Assembly (NCBI GenBank): GCA_031276295.1
Contig: JAISNI010000204.1
Location: forward strand, 1 to 33,071
Length of the DNA stretch: 33,071 nucleotides
Source: Treponema sp.
Lineage (GTDB): Bacteria; Spirochaetota; Spirochaetia; Treponematales; Breznakiellaceae
Direction of reading: 5' to 3'
Shown: positions 26,457 to 32,615 of the stretch, piece after piece
Numbering within the stretch: the first letter of the stretch is position 1
Layout of the letters: each line of letters begins with the position of its first letter
Notes under the pieces: generated by a model
Database searches by the model: none
The model's input: the letters and a program-made list of their open reading frames with translations, nothing else
What the model was told of the DNA's origin: nothing
Translations under genes and position numbers: made by a program

Positions 26457-26538
26457 CTATTCAGCCGTAGCGTAATTTCAGTACTTTTCTTGTTCTCCAA
26501 TGTTTTAACAAAGGGGTGCCGCCCGCCTGAATAGTTAC
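26453..26538. repeat. Perfect 12-bp inverted repeat pair flanking 62 bp
   Basis: GTAACTATTCAG (26453-26464) and CTGAATAGTTAC (26527-26538) are exact inverses. The left arm contains the TAA stop of the upstream gene and the right arm supplies part of a promoter for the downstream AAA-like gene. The 62 bp between show no ORF. A T-rich stretch (26540-26552) follows, so it could act as a large-loop terminator, or it could be the ends of a small insertion; no clear target duplication is seen. Confidence 0.6.
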
Positions 26539-26560
26539 ATTCTTTGTTTTTTGCTATACT
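26532..26560 (+). promoter_or_regulatory. Candidate promoter of the AAA/PD-(D/E)XK gene
   Basis: TAGTTA (26532-26537, 3 of 6), 17 nt, TATACT (26555-26560, 5 of 6). The -10 ends 6 nt before the ATG and no Shine-Dalgarno is present, so the transcript is likely leaderless. Confidence 0.45.
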
Positions 26561-26566
26561 TAACGT

Positions 26567-28174
26567 ATGACCGCTCGAAAACTACCTATAGGTATTCAGG
26601 ATTTTGCGTGTATCCGCAGGGAAGGCTATATCTATGTGGATAAAACCCTGTTCGTACACCGCATGGTCAGTGAAGGAAAACCCTATTTTCTCAGCCGGCC
26701 CCGGCGTTTCGGGAAAAGCCTTTTGGTTTCGACCCTCAAGTATTATTTTGAGGGGAAGCAGGAGCTTTTCGAGGCTATAGCCGGGAGGGAAAGGCTTGCC
26801 ATTGCTGATTTGGAAAAGGAATGGAAGCCCTATCCCGTTCTCCATTTGGATTTGACCGGGACAAGCTATCAAAGCGTGGAAAGCCTTGATTCCCGGCTCG
26901 CTTCCAATCTGCGTGTTTCTGAAGAGCATTGGGGGAAGGACGCGGCGGAGGACGCCCCGGACGCGCGGTTTTTCGGCCTTATCAGACGGGCCTGTGAACA
27001 GACAAAAAACGCGGCGGTGGTTCTGATAGACGAATACGATAAACCCCTCACCGACACCCTGGAAAAGCCCAAACTGCATAGAGCGATCAGGGAGCGGCTC
27101 CAGGGCTTTTACAGCGTCCTCAAGGCTGCGGATCAGTGGCTGCGTTTTGTGCTGCTTACCGGTGTAACCAAATTTTCCAAAGTAAGTATTTTCAGTACTC
27201 TGAACCAGCTTAGGGACATCAGCGAAGAACCGGCCTTTGCCGGCATCTGCGGGATAACCGAATCGGAACTTGCCGGCAATTTCGGCCCGGAGATTGAAGC
27301 TTTTGCGGAAAAGAAGAAGAAGCCCTCCGCTGAAATAAGAGCCGAAATGCGGAAGCGCTACAACGGCTATCATTTTTCCAAAGGCGAATCCGGCGGGGGT
27401 GAAAATTCCACCGTAAGTGGAGGGGTATATAACCCCTTCAGCGTGCTTAATACCCTCGTGAAACAGGACTTTGCATACTATTGGTATCAAACCGGGACGC
27501 CGGCCTTCCTTGTGGACTTATTGAAACGGAACGATTTTGACCTGCGGCAGTTGAGCGGCGGCATTACGGTTGAGCGGCAGACACTTGACGACTATCGCCC
27601 GGAAGCCCCCTATCCGCCGTCCATCCTCTATCAATCGGGATACCTTACCATTACAGGTTACAACGATAAGTACGATGAGTATACCCTGGGGTTTCCCAAC
27701 GAAGAAGTAAAATACGGTTTTTTGAAGTCCCTGCTTCCCGGCTATGCCCCCCGCCCCCGGGACATTCAGGGGGTGTTTGTAAAAAATTTTATCAAGGATC
27801 TGGATCGGGGTGATACGGAGGCTTTTATGAACCGGCTCAAGGGCTTTTTTGCGGGGATTCCCTACGAACTAAACGATAAAACCGAACGGCATTATCAGAT
27901 GTTGATGTACGTGGTGTTTACCCTGATGGGCGAATTTACCCAGGCGGAAATGCGAAGCGCGGCGGGCCGCGCCGATCTGGTGGTGGCAACCGATACGGCG
28001 GTTTACTGCTTTGAATTCAAGCTGACGGGGAGGGGAACCGCGGAGGAAGCCTTAAAGCAGATAGACGGCAGGGGCTATCTTGTCCCGTTTAGCGCCGCAG
28101 GACGCAAACTGGTCAAGGTGGGGGCGGTGTTCGATCCCGTAACGCGGACCCTGGGGGAGTGGGTGATTGAATAG
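26567..28174 (+). CDS. AAA-ATPase-like protein with C-terminal PD-(D/E)XK nuclease domain
   Basis: A 535-aa protein of the 'AAA-ATPase_like + PDDEXK_9' family (formerly DUF1703). It begins with the family hallmark LPIGIQDFACIRREGYIYVDKTLFV. A modified P-loop RPRRFGKSLL (44-53) follows, then Walker B-like VLIDEYDKPL (about 153-161) and a VTKFSKVSIFSTLNQLRDIS sensor region. The C-terminal nuclease-like part has GRADLVVATDTAVYCFEFKL (about 466-485), with Asp and E-x-K in the usual spacing. Function is not established; such genes occur in many copies in gut spirochaetes and Bacteroidetes and are suspected to be mobile or defence-related. No membrane segment is visible. It stands alone between an inverted repeat and a small hairpin. 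No Shine-Dalgarno precedes the start. Confidence 0.88.
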   Translation: MTARKLPIGIQDFACIRREGYIYVDKTLFVHRMVSEGKPYFLSRPRRFGKSLLVSTLKYYFEGKQELFEAIAGRERLAIADLEKEWKPYPVLHLDLTGTSYQSVESLDSRLASNLRVSEEHWGKDAAEDAPDARFFGLIRRACEQTKNAAVVLIDEYDKPLTDTLEKPKLHRAIRERLQGFYSVLKAADQWLRFVLLTGVTKFSKVSIFSTLNQLRDISEEPAFAGICGITESELAGNFGPEIEAFAEKKKKPSAEIRAEMRKRYNGYHFSKGESGGGENSTVSGGVYNPFSVLNTLVKQDFAYYWYQTGTPAFLVDLLKRNDFDLRQLSGGITVERQTLDDYRPEAPYPPSILYQSGYLTITGYNDKYDEYTLGFPNEEVKYGFLKSLLPGYAPRPRDIQGVFVKNFIKDLDRGDTEAFMNRLKGFFAGIPYELNDKTERHYQMLMYVVFTLMGEFTQAEMRSAAGRADLVVATDTAVYCFEFKLTGRGTAEEALKQIDGRGYLVPFSAAGRKLVKVGAVFDPVTRTLGEWVIE

Positions 28175-28198
28175 AGTTGTTTAACAACTTCAGTTTTT
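28175..28198 (+). terminator. Weak terminator-like hairpin after the AAA/PD-(D/E)XK gene
   Basis: AGTTGTT (28175-28181) and AACAACT (28183-28189) form a near-perfect palindrome (stem AGTTG/CAACT with a 5-nt loop), followed by TCAGTTTTTG. The stem is short and AT-rich, so termination would be weak. Confidence 0.4.
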
Positions 28199-28257
28199 GA
28201 ACAACAAGCGCTGAAAAACAATGATCTGTCCGTTCCTGTAAACTGCCGGGCGACCCC

Positions 28258-28286
28258 TTACAAAATTTACGATAAATGGCGATACT
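28258..28286 (+). promoter_or_regulatory. Candidate promoter of the 99-aa membrane protein gene
   Basis: TTACAA (28258-28263), 17 nt, GATACT (28281-28286), then 6 nt to the ATG. There is no Shine-Dalgarno. This has the same geometry as the elements before parA and the AAA-like gene. Confidence 0.4.
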
Positions 28287-28292
28287 ATCTAT

Positions 28293-28592
28293 ATGGACAG
28301 CGGGGAAATAATCTTTATATCAAGTGGTCTCTTTTTGGGGGCGGTAGCGGCCTTTTTTGCTATTATGCTCTGGTCAAAAACAAGGGATATATCCTGGATG
28401 CTTATGGTGATTGGGACCATTGCGGCGTATATTAATACCGTCTATTCAATACTGAATGAATTTGGTATCATAGAAACCGGTATCATCATGATAGGCAGCC
28501 GTACTTTGGCGTCTATTATGCTTCCCAATCTTCCCAGTGTGTTTTTTATCACTGCATTTTTGATTATGGTGATACGAAAATACCGGCGTTAA
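28293..28592 (+). CDS. Small three-helix membrane protein, unknown function
   Basis: 99 aa with three hydrophobic helices: about residues 6-26 (IIFISSGLFLGAVAAFFAIML), 34-54 (WMLMVIGTIAAYINTVYSIL) and 74-94 (IMLPNLPSVFFITAFLIMVI), ending in a basic tail RKYRR that should face the cytoplasm. I recognise no family. Codon use is ordinary for the window and the protein composition is clearly membrane-like, which supports a real gene despite its size. It has no ribosome binding site; a -10-like GATACT lies 6 nt upstream. A strong hairpin follows its stop. Confidence 0.65.
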   Translation: MDSGEIIFISSGLFLGAVAAFFAIMLWSKTRDISWMLMVIGTIAAYINTVYSILNEFGIIETGIIMIGSRTLASIMLPNLPSVFFITAFLIMVIRKYRR

Positions 28593-28593
28593 T

Positions 28594-28627
28594 GAAGATA
28601 CCGCAGAACAGAATTCTGCGGTTCTTC
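28594..28627 (+). terminator. Strong intergenic hairpin after the 99-aa gene
   Basis: GAAGA (28594-28598), one bulged T, ACCGCAGAA (28600-28608), a 5-nt loop, TTCTGCGGT (28614-28622) and TCTTC (28623-28627): 14 pairs. Only GTTGG follows, so the U-tract is poor. The outer arms GAAGATACC and GGTTCTTCGTT match the terminator at 15424-15458 read on the other strand. Confidence 0.5.
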
Positions 28628-28688
28628 GTTGGAGAGGAAATTTATAACATCGGCGGGGATACCCCCGCCTTCCAAGCTGGAGGACAGT

Positions 28689-28907
28689 ATGAAAGCTTTA
28701 ATTTTTGGTATTTTGATAATGGTTGCCGCCGTTTTTGCGGCTACGCCGTTTGGTTTGGGCTGGTGGAATGACGTACTCATTTTTTTGAGGGGCGCCTTGC
28801 CGGTTATAGCGGTGTTCATAGGCATTATTGCCGTTTTTATAGGCATCGCCGATATTAAAGACAAGGCGGAAGCTAAAAAAGAAGAAGCCGCGGGGGAAAA
28901 GAAGTAG
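28689..28907 (+). CDS. Small two-helix membrane protein, unknown function
   Basis: 72 aa from the ATG at 28689, chosen because TGGAGGA lies 6 nt upstream; an in-frame ATG at 28629 would add 20 hydrophilic residues without a ribosome site. There are two hydrophobic helices (about 2-20 MALIFG-like stretch KALIFGILIMVAAVFAATP, and 37-55 ALPVIAVFIGIIAVFIGIA). A charged cytoplasmic tail rich in Lys and Glu ends EEAAGEKK. The pattern resembles small membrane proteins seen in many Treponema genomes, but I know no assigned function. It is separated from the 99-aa gene by the hairpin at 28594. Confidence 0.65.
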   Translation: MKALIFGILIMVAAVFAATPFGLGWWNDVLIFLRGALPVIAVFIGIIAVFIGIADIKDKAEAKKEEAAGEKK

Positions 28908-28966
28908 CCTCTCTTCACTTATATGTAAATACATGCAGAAAAAGCAGGCGGCGCTTATGCGGCGCC

Positions 28967-29323
28967 TCATCCCTTACCCCTGAAGGAGACGTGTCCCGCG
29001 TCCGTTACCTCAACCCCCTCGGCGCGGAGTAGCGCTATTTGCAGTTCCCGTCCGGCCCCTTCCCGTAAGGCTATGTTGCCGTCGGCTTTGATGATTCTAT
29101 GCCAGGGGAGATGTTGGGATTCGGACATGGAATGGAGTATCCGGACGACTTGCCGCGCGCCGTGGGGAAGTCCGGCGGCCAGCGCTATATCGCGGTAGCT
29201 CGATACCTTGCCCGGCGGCACCGCTTTTACGGCCTGGATGATACGTTTGGTTTCGATAGTCATACTTATCGTTTCGGCTTTTGGCGGCGTTTTTGCAGCC
29301 CGAATAAGGGCTTTGCGCAGCAT
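28967..29323 (-). CDS. Alkyltransferase-like (Atl) DNA-binding protein, MGMT family with PWHR motif
   Basis: 118 aa. The MGMT C-terminal fold runs from TKRIIQAVKAVPPGKVSSYRDIALAAGLPHGARQVVRIL (the last part is the recognition helix with the base-flipping Arg) to LPWHRII and ELQIALLRAEGV. The reactive Cys of methyltransferases (PCHR) is Trp here, which is the hallmark of Atl proteins; they bind O6-alkylguanine and hand it to nucleotide-excision repair. The homology begins at Met21 (29263). The residues before it (LRKALIRAAKTPPKAE) may belong to an extended N-terminus. A much better ribosome site, GGAAGGAAAC, precedes an ATG at 29384 in another frame (MKLSEKAVRRIKEHRG), so either a short leader peptide or a frameshift is possible. 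Confidence 0.8.
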   Translation of the reverse strand: MLRKALIRAAKTPPKAETISMTIETKRIIQAVKAVPPGKVSSYRDIALAAGLPHGARQVVRILHSMSESQHLPWHRIIKADGNIALREGAGRELQIALLRAEGVEVTDAGHVSFRGKG

Positions 29324-29384
29324 CGTACCGAATCGCTCCCCGATGTTCTTTTATTCGCCTGACCGCTTTTTCTGATAGTTTCAT

Positions 29385-29657
29385 GTTTCCTTCCCTCGTG
29401 GGTTCTTTGGCTTTTATTCTATCACGAAAAAGTAAGTGCCGTTGCCCTGAAACCGGCGCGGCTTCTATTACCAAAAACGGCGCTTTCTTCTTATAATGAA
29501 CATGTTGAACGTAAATTGGATGAAAGAATAAGGCCCGCGAATTAACGCTGATTTTATCGAATTATTCACAAAAAATTAGCGTTAATTCGTGTAATTGCGG
29601 ACTTTTCTCTCTGCCGTACCTCACGTTCAACGGATATTTTGGCATTAGGAGGATGAT
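29385..29657. other. Intergenic region with long inverted repeat
   Basis: This stretch of 273 bases between divergent genes has no convincing ORF. Its main content is the inverted repeat at 29536-29591, followed by the AGGAGG ribosome site of the next gene near 29647-29652. No clear promoter for either direction was found. Confidence 0.5.
29536..29591. repeat. Long hairpin, 18-20 bp stem
   Basis: CGAATTAACGCT (29538-29549) is the exact inverse of AGCGTTAATTCG (29578-29589). The pairing continues inward through a G-T pair and ATTTT/AAAAT, and outward by CG/TG, leaving a loop of about 16 nt. It lies about 65 bp upstream of the start of the coiled-coil nuclease-like gene. No U-tract follows, so it looks more like a repeat or recognition hairpin than a terminator. 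Confidence 0.65.
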
Positions 29658-30425
29658 ATGGATGAACAAAATATACCAAGAGTAGTAGAGCATCCGACAT
29701 TTGAAAGCGTTTGGGCTATGTTTCAGGAAACCGACCGGCAAATGAAGCAGACCGATGAGAGGATGCGGGAAACCGCCCGGCAAATGAGGGAAACCGATGA
29801 GAGGATGCAGGAAACCGACCGGAAATGGCGGGAAACCGATGAGAGGATGTGGAAAATCGACCAGATATTACAGGAAACCAATCGGATAGTACAGGAAACC
29901 GCCCGGCAAATGAAGGAGACGGACCGGCAAATGAAGGAAACTGCTCAGCAAATGAAGGAGACGGACAAGGAAATAAAGGAGGCTTCACGTATCGCGGGTA
30001 ATTTGGGGAACAAATTAGGAATAGTCGTTGAACATCTGGTATTGGCTAACATAAACGAGAAATTTAATGCTCTGGGGTATGAATTTTCCAAAACGGGCAT
30101 CGAGGTGCGTATCAAAGACAAAAATAGAAACATTATGACGGAAGTAGACGCACTGCTGGAAAACGGCGAATATGTTCTGGCGATAGAGGTTAAAACGCAG
30201 TTACGAATAGTAGATGTGGATGAACACCTTGAACGGATGGAGAAACTGCGGTGTTATGCCGATGCCCGGGGGGATACGCGCAAATTTTTAGGGGCGGTGG
30301 CGGGAGCGGTGGTTAATGATAACGTGAAGGTATATGCGCAGAAGAAGGGGTTCTACGTGATACTGCAATCGGGGGATACGGTAACGATAGAGAACCCCGC
30401 GGGGTCAAACCCACGGGAATGGTAG
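29658..30425 (+). CDS. Coiled-coil protein with PD-(D/E)XK nuclease-like domain (DUF3782-like)
   Basis: 255 aa. Residues about 22-108 are a regular heptad array built from units such as ETDRQMK, QTDERMR, ETARQMR and ETDERMQ, and encoded by near-identical 21-bp repeats; it should form a long coiled coil. Residues 115-240 have the small PD-(D/E)XK fold: VVEHLV (Glu125), TEVDALL (Asp164) and AIEVKTQL (Glu177, Lys179), the standard E/D/ExK set. Whether it cuts DNA is unknown. Similar Treponema and cyanobacterial proteins are known only as DUF3782-type families. AGGAGG lies 6 nt before the ATG. It is a single gene flanked by a long hairpin upstream and glyA downstream, and the 3' half is purine-rich in the style of the fragment at 1-258. 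Confidence 0.8.
   Translation: MDEQNIPRVVEHPTFESVWAMFQETDRQMKQTDERMRETARQMRETDERMQETDRKWRETDERMWKIDQILQETNRIVQETARQMKETDRQMKETAQQMKETDKEIKEASRIAGNLGNKLGIVVEHLVLANINEKFNALGYEFSKTGIEVRIKDKNRNIMTEVDALLENGEYVLAIEVKTQLRIVDVDEHLERMEKLRCYADARGDTRKFLGAVAGAVVNDNVKVYAQKKGFYVILQSGDTVTIENPAGSNPREW
29722..29979 (+). repeat. Degenerate 21-bp tandem repeats encoding heptads
   Basis: About 12 units related to GAAACCGACCGGCAAATGA, with interchange of GACCGG/GATGAG/GCCCGG and CAAATG/AGGATG. The period is 21 bp, the exact length of one coiled-coil heptad, so copy number can change without breaking frame or helix register. Confidence 0.7.
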
Positions 30426-30432
30426 CCCCTGG

Positions 30433-30479
30433 CCGCTCGACAGGTTCAGGTATCAGAGGATGGAACCTATGGCAAGCGG
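30433..30479 (+). ncRNA. Possible nested stem structure between the DUF3782-like gene and glyA
   Basis: CCGCT (30433-30437) pairs with AGCGG (30475-30479), and inside it AGGTTC (30442-30447) pairs with GAACCT (30463-30468) around a purine-rich 15-nt loop. It lies upstream of the glyA promoter candidate at 30539, so it would belong to the glyA leader only if transcription starts earlier. It does not fit the ZTP, THF-I, glycine or SAM riboswitch patterns that I can recall. Confidence 0.25.
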
Positions 30480-30538
30480 ACTTGGACGCTGTTGAGCCCT
30501 CTATGATTGGGGATAACTGTTAAATCGCCGCATTCCCC

Positions 30539-30568
30539 TTGAATTCCCTGTCTTTCTAAGGGTATGCT
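30539..30568 (+). promoter_or_regulatory. Candidate promoter of glyA
   Basis: TTGAAT (30539-30544, 4 of 6), 18 nt, TATGCT (30563-30568, 4 of 6). The glyA ATG follows after 27 nt with a GGAG Shine-Dalgarno at 30587-30590. Confidence 0.4.
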
Positions 30569-30595
30569 TATCTATATCATCAATTTGGAGTAAAC

Positions 30596-32107
30596 ATGAG
30601 CATAAGCCCTGTGAGAGAATACCTGAGTACCGTTAAGCCTGAAAAAGTGATCCCCGGATTTCTGGCCTATCTTTGTAATTTGGAGGAGGCGGCAAAGGTT
30701 TCTCCTGAAATTTCAGCTTCTATTGTAAGGGAACTTGAGAACCAGCGGAAGCGGATTAAACTTATTGCCAGCGAAAATTACTGTTCCCTGGCTGTTCAGC
30801 TTGCTATGGGAAACCTTTTAACCGATAAATACGCGGAAGGAATGCCGAATCATCGTTTCTATGCGGGGAACGAAAATGTGGATGCAGTTGAATCCCTGGC
30901 TGCGGCGGAAGCGCGGAAGCTCTTTAATGCGGAATACGCCAACGTGCAGCCTCACTGCGGCGCGGATGCGAATGTTCTTGCCTATTGGGCTATTCTTTCC
31001 GCACGGGTCGAGGCGCCGGCTTTGAAGAAATACGGCGAGAGCAACCTTTACAAACTTTCCGATGCCCAGTGGAAGGAACTCAAGGCGGATTTGGGAAAGC
31101 AGCGCCTGCTTGGGCTTGATTACTATTCGGGCGGACACCTTACCCACGGGTACCGCTACAATATTTCAGCCCATATCTTCGATGTCTACAGCTATTCGGT
31201 TTCCCCTGAGACCGGTCTTTTGGATTATGACGATATAGAAAAAAAGACGCTGGAGATAAGGCCCCTCATCCTGCTGGCCGGTTATTCGGCCTATCCCCGT
31301 AAGATTAATTTTGCCAGAATGCGGGAAATTGCCGATAAGGCCGGGGCTGTTTTTATGGTGGACATGGCACACTTTGCGGGACTTGTTGCCGGCAAGGTGT
31401 TTACCGGCGACTACGATCCCGTGCCTCACGCCCATGTCGTTACCAGCACTACCCACAAGACCCTCCGCGGGCCGCGGGCCGGCCTGGTGCTCTCTACCGC
31501 GGAATTTGCCGAAGCCCTGGACAAGGGCTGCCCCCTTACGATGGGCGGCCCCCTGCCGCATGTCATCGCGGCCAAAGCCATCGCATTCAGGGAGGCGGGA
31601 CAACCTGAGTTTCAGGACTATGCTCGGCGTATTGTGGAGAACTGTCAGGCTATGGCCGCTTCCTGCATGAATAACGGCCTTGAGGTGCTTACCGGCGGTA
31701 CGGACAACCACCTGTTCCTGGTGAATGTACGCAATCTGGGGATCACGGGCAGGCAGGCGGAAAGCGCGCTGCTTGAATGTAACATCACCCTTAACCGGAA
31801 CAGCCTGCCCCGCGATCCCAACGGCCCCTGGTATACTTCCGGCCTGCGCATAGGCAGCGCCGCGGTAACAACCCTGGGTATGGGTAAAGATGATGTCGCG
31901 GAAATTGGAAATATAATTTCCCTGGTACTCAGGCATACGGCCCCGGCATCCGATCCAAAGATCCCGTCCAGAAAGAGCAAAGCCCGGTATGTGATTGATC
32001 CGGCGGCAAAGGCCGAAGCTCTGGACCGGGTGGAGAAGCTCCTTTCACGGTATCCGGTATACCCTGAACTGGATTTGGCCCTGCTCAAAAAAGCCTTTGT
32101 ACGGTAG
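30596..32107 (+). CDS. glyA: Serine hydroxymethyltransferase (long spirochaetal form)
   Basis: PLP enzyme that interconverts serine and glycine with tetrahydrofolate, the main source of one-carbon units. At 503 aa it is some 80 residues longer than the usual 415-430. There is an N-terminal extension (1-40), and an insertion at about 136-175 (VEAPALKKYGES...LGKQRLLGL) sits between the first PLP-contact loop and the YYSGGHLTHG substrate region. The core is intact: LIASENYCS, LTDKYAEGMPNHRFYAG, QPHCGADANV, VDMAHFAGLV (Asp256 for the pyridine N) and the Schiff-base STTHKTLRGPRAG with Lys288. The C-terminal GLRIGSAAVTTLGM holds the carboxylate Arg. Such long forms are known in Treponema. It has its own promoter and GGAG site, and an IS remnant begins directly after its stop. 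Confidence 0.95.
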   Translation: MSISPVREYLSTVKPEKVIPGFLAYLCNLEEAAKVSPEISASIVRELENQRKRIKLIASENYCSLAVQLAMGNLLTDKYAEGMPNHRFYAGNENVDAVESLAAAEARKLFNAEYANVQPHCGADANVLAYWAILSARVEAPALKKYGESNLYKLSDAQWKELKADLGKQRLLGLDYYSGGHLTHGYRYNISAHIFDVYSYSVSPETGLLDYDDIEKKTLEIRPLILLAGYSAYPRKINFARMREIADKAGAVFMVDMAHFAGLVAGKVFTGDYDPVPHAHVVTSTTHKTLRGPRAGLVLSTAEFAEALDKGCPLTMGGPLPHVIAAKAIAFREAGQPEFQDYARRIVENCQAMAASCMNNGLEVLTGGTDNHLFLVNVRNLGITGRQAESALLECNITLNRNSLPRDPNGPWYTSGLRIGSAAVTTLGMGKDDVAEIGNIISLVLRHTAPASDPKIPSRKSKARYVIDPAAKAEALDRVEKLLSRYPVYPELDLALLKKAFVR

Positions 32108-32109
32108 GG

Positions 32110-32313
32110 AATATCAGCGTTGCCGGGACGAAGGTACACGCGAACGCGAGCAAGTACCGCGCGATGGGCTATAAGCGGGCGGTAGAGATGATAGAGGAAA
32201 CGGAGAAGGAAGGAGTGGAACTGATAGCGAAGGTGGAGGAAGTGGACAGCCAGCCGTTGGAAGAGGGGCTGACGATACCGGAAGAGATAAAGAGGAGGAG
32301 GAAATTAATTTAC
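32110..32313 (+). pseudogene. Internal fragment of an IS1182-like transposase
   Basis: In one frame (no start needed) the DNA reads NISVAGTKVHANASKYRAMGYKR, then an acidic coiled segment EMIEETEKEGVELIAKVEEVD, then LTIPEEIKRRRKLI. The GTK-ANASK-KAM block followed by a Glu/Lys helix and LPEEI-RR is the middle of IS1182-family DDE transposases. Both ends are lost: the fragment begins right after the glyA stop codon and stops making sense after about 32313. The purine-rich codon style contrasts with glyA. It is a dead remnant and gives no terminal repeats by which to define an element. Confidence 0.65.
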
Positions 32314-32322
32314 CGTGAATGG

Positions 32323-32559
32323 TTACGGCGTACCGCCGCCCGTCCTTCTTTTTCCCCGTGCCGCTGCCAGGCCGTGTATCCGTTCCTTCCACTTCATCCG
32401 CCGCTGTGCGTTCCCGCGCGCGGTCTCCTCCCTTCGCTGTCGTTTGCAGTATGCGTTATATGCTTCGTACAGAGGCTTCAAAAACTGTATACGCTCGTGG
32501 ACTACCGTAAATAAAAAATTATTCGTGTTGAGGGGTTTAATACCCAAGACCCCGCTCAC
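32323..32559 (-). CDS. Doubtful short ORF, possible gene fragment
   Basis: A 78-aa frame from a GTG, extendable by about 15 codons upstream to a stop. It reads VVHERIQFLKPLYEAYNAYCKRQRREETARGN..., a basic helical peptide with a plausible protein composition and the same purine-rich coding style (on the minus strand) as the mobile-gene pieces in this window. I recognise no domain. There is no convincing ribosome site. It faces the IS1182-like fragment and may itself be a remnant of a mobile gene, or chance. Confidence 0.25.
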   Translation of the reverse strand: MSGVLGIKPLNTNNFLFTVVHERIQFLKPLYEAYNAYCKRQRREETARGNAQRRMKWKERIHGLAAARGKRRTGGGTP

Positions 32560-32615
32560 CGGTTCGCGGGGGAGCTTCAGGGCGAATTTGTTGATTTCCC
32601 ATTAACCCCTCTCCC

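Noticed and set aside
26453-26552. Simple rho-independent terminator after the 299-aa gene
   Set aside because: The 12-bp arms are 62 bp apart, far too long a loop for an ordinary terminator, despite the T-rich stretch that follows.
26582-27490. 302-aa minus-strand ORF opposite the AAA/PD-(D/E)XK gene
   Set aside because: It is a shadow of a strongly recognised protein on the plus strand, with no domain and no ribosome site.
29722-29979. CRISPR-like array
   Set aside because: The 21-bp repeats are contiguous without spacers, degenerate, and in frame with a coiled-coil protein.
30433-30479. ZTP (pfl) or THF riboswitch for glyA
   Set aside because: The conserved blocks of these classes were not found, and the likely glyA promoter lies downstream of the structure.
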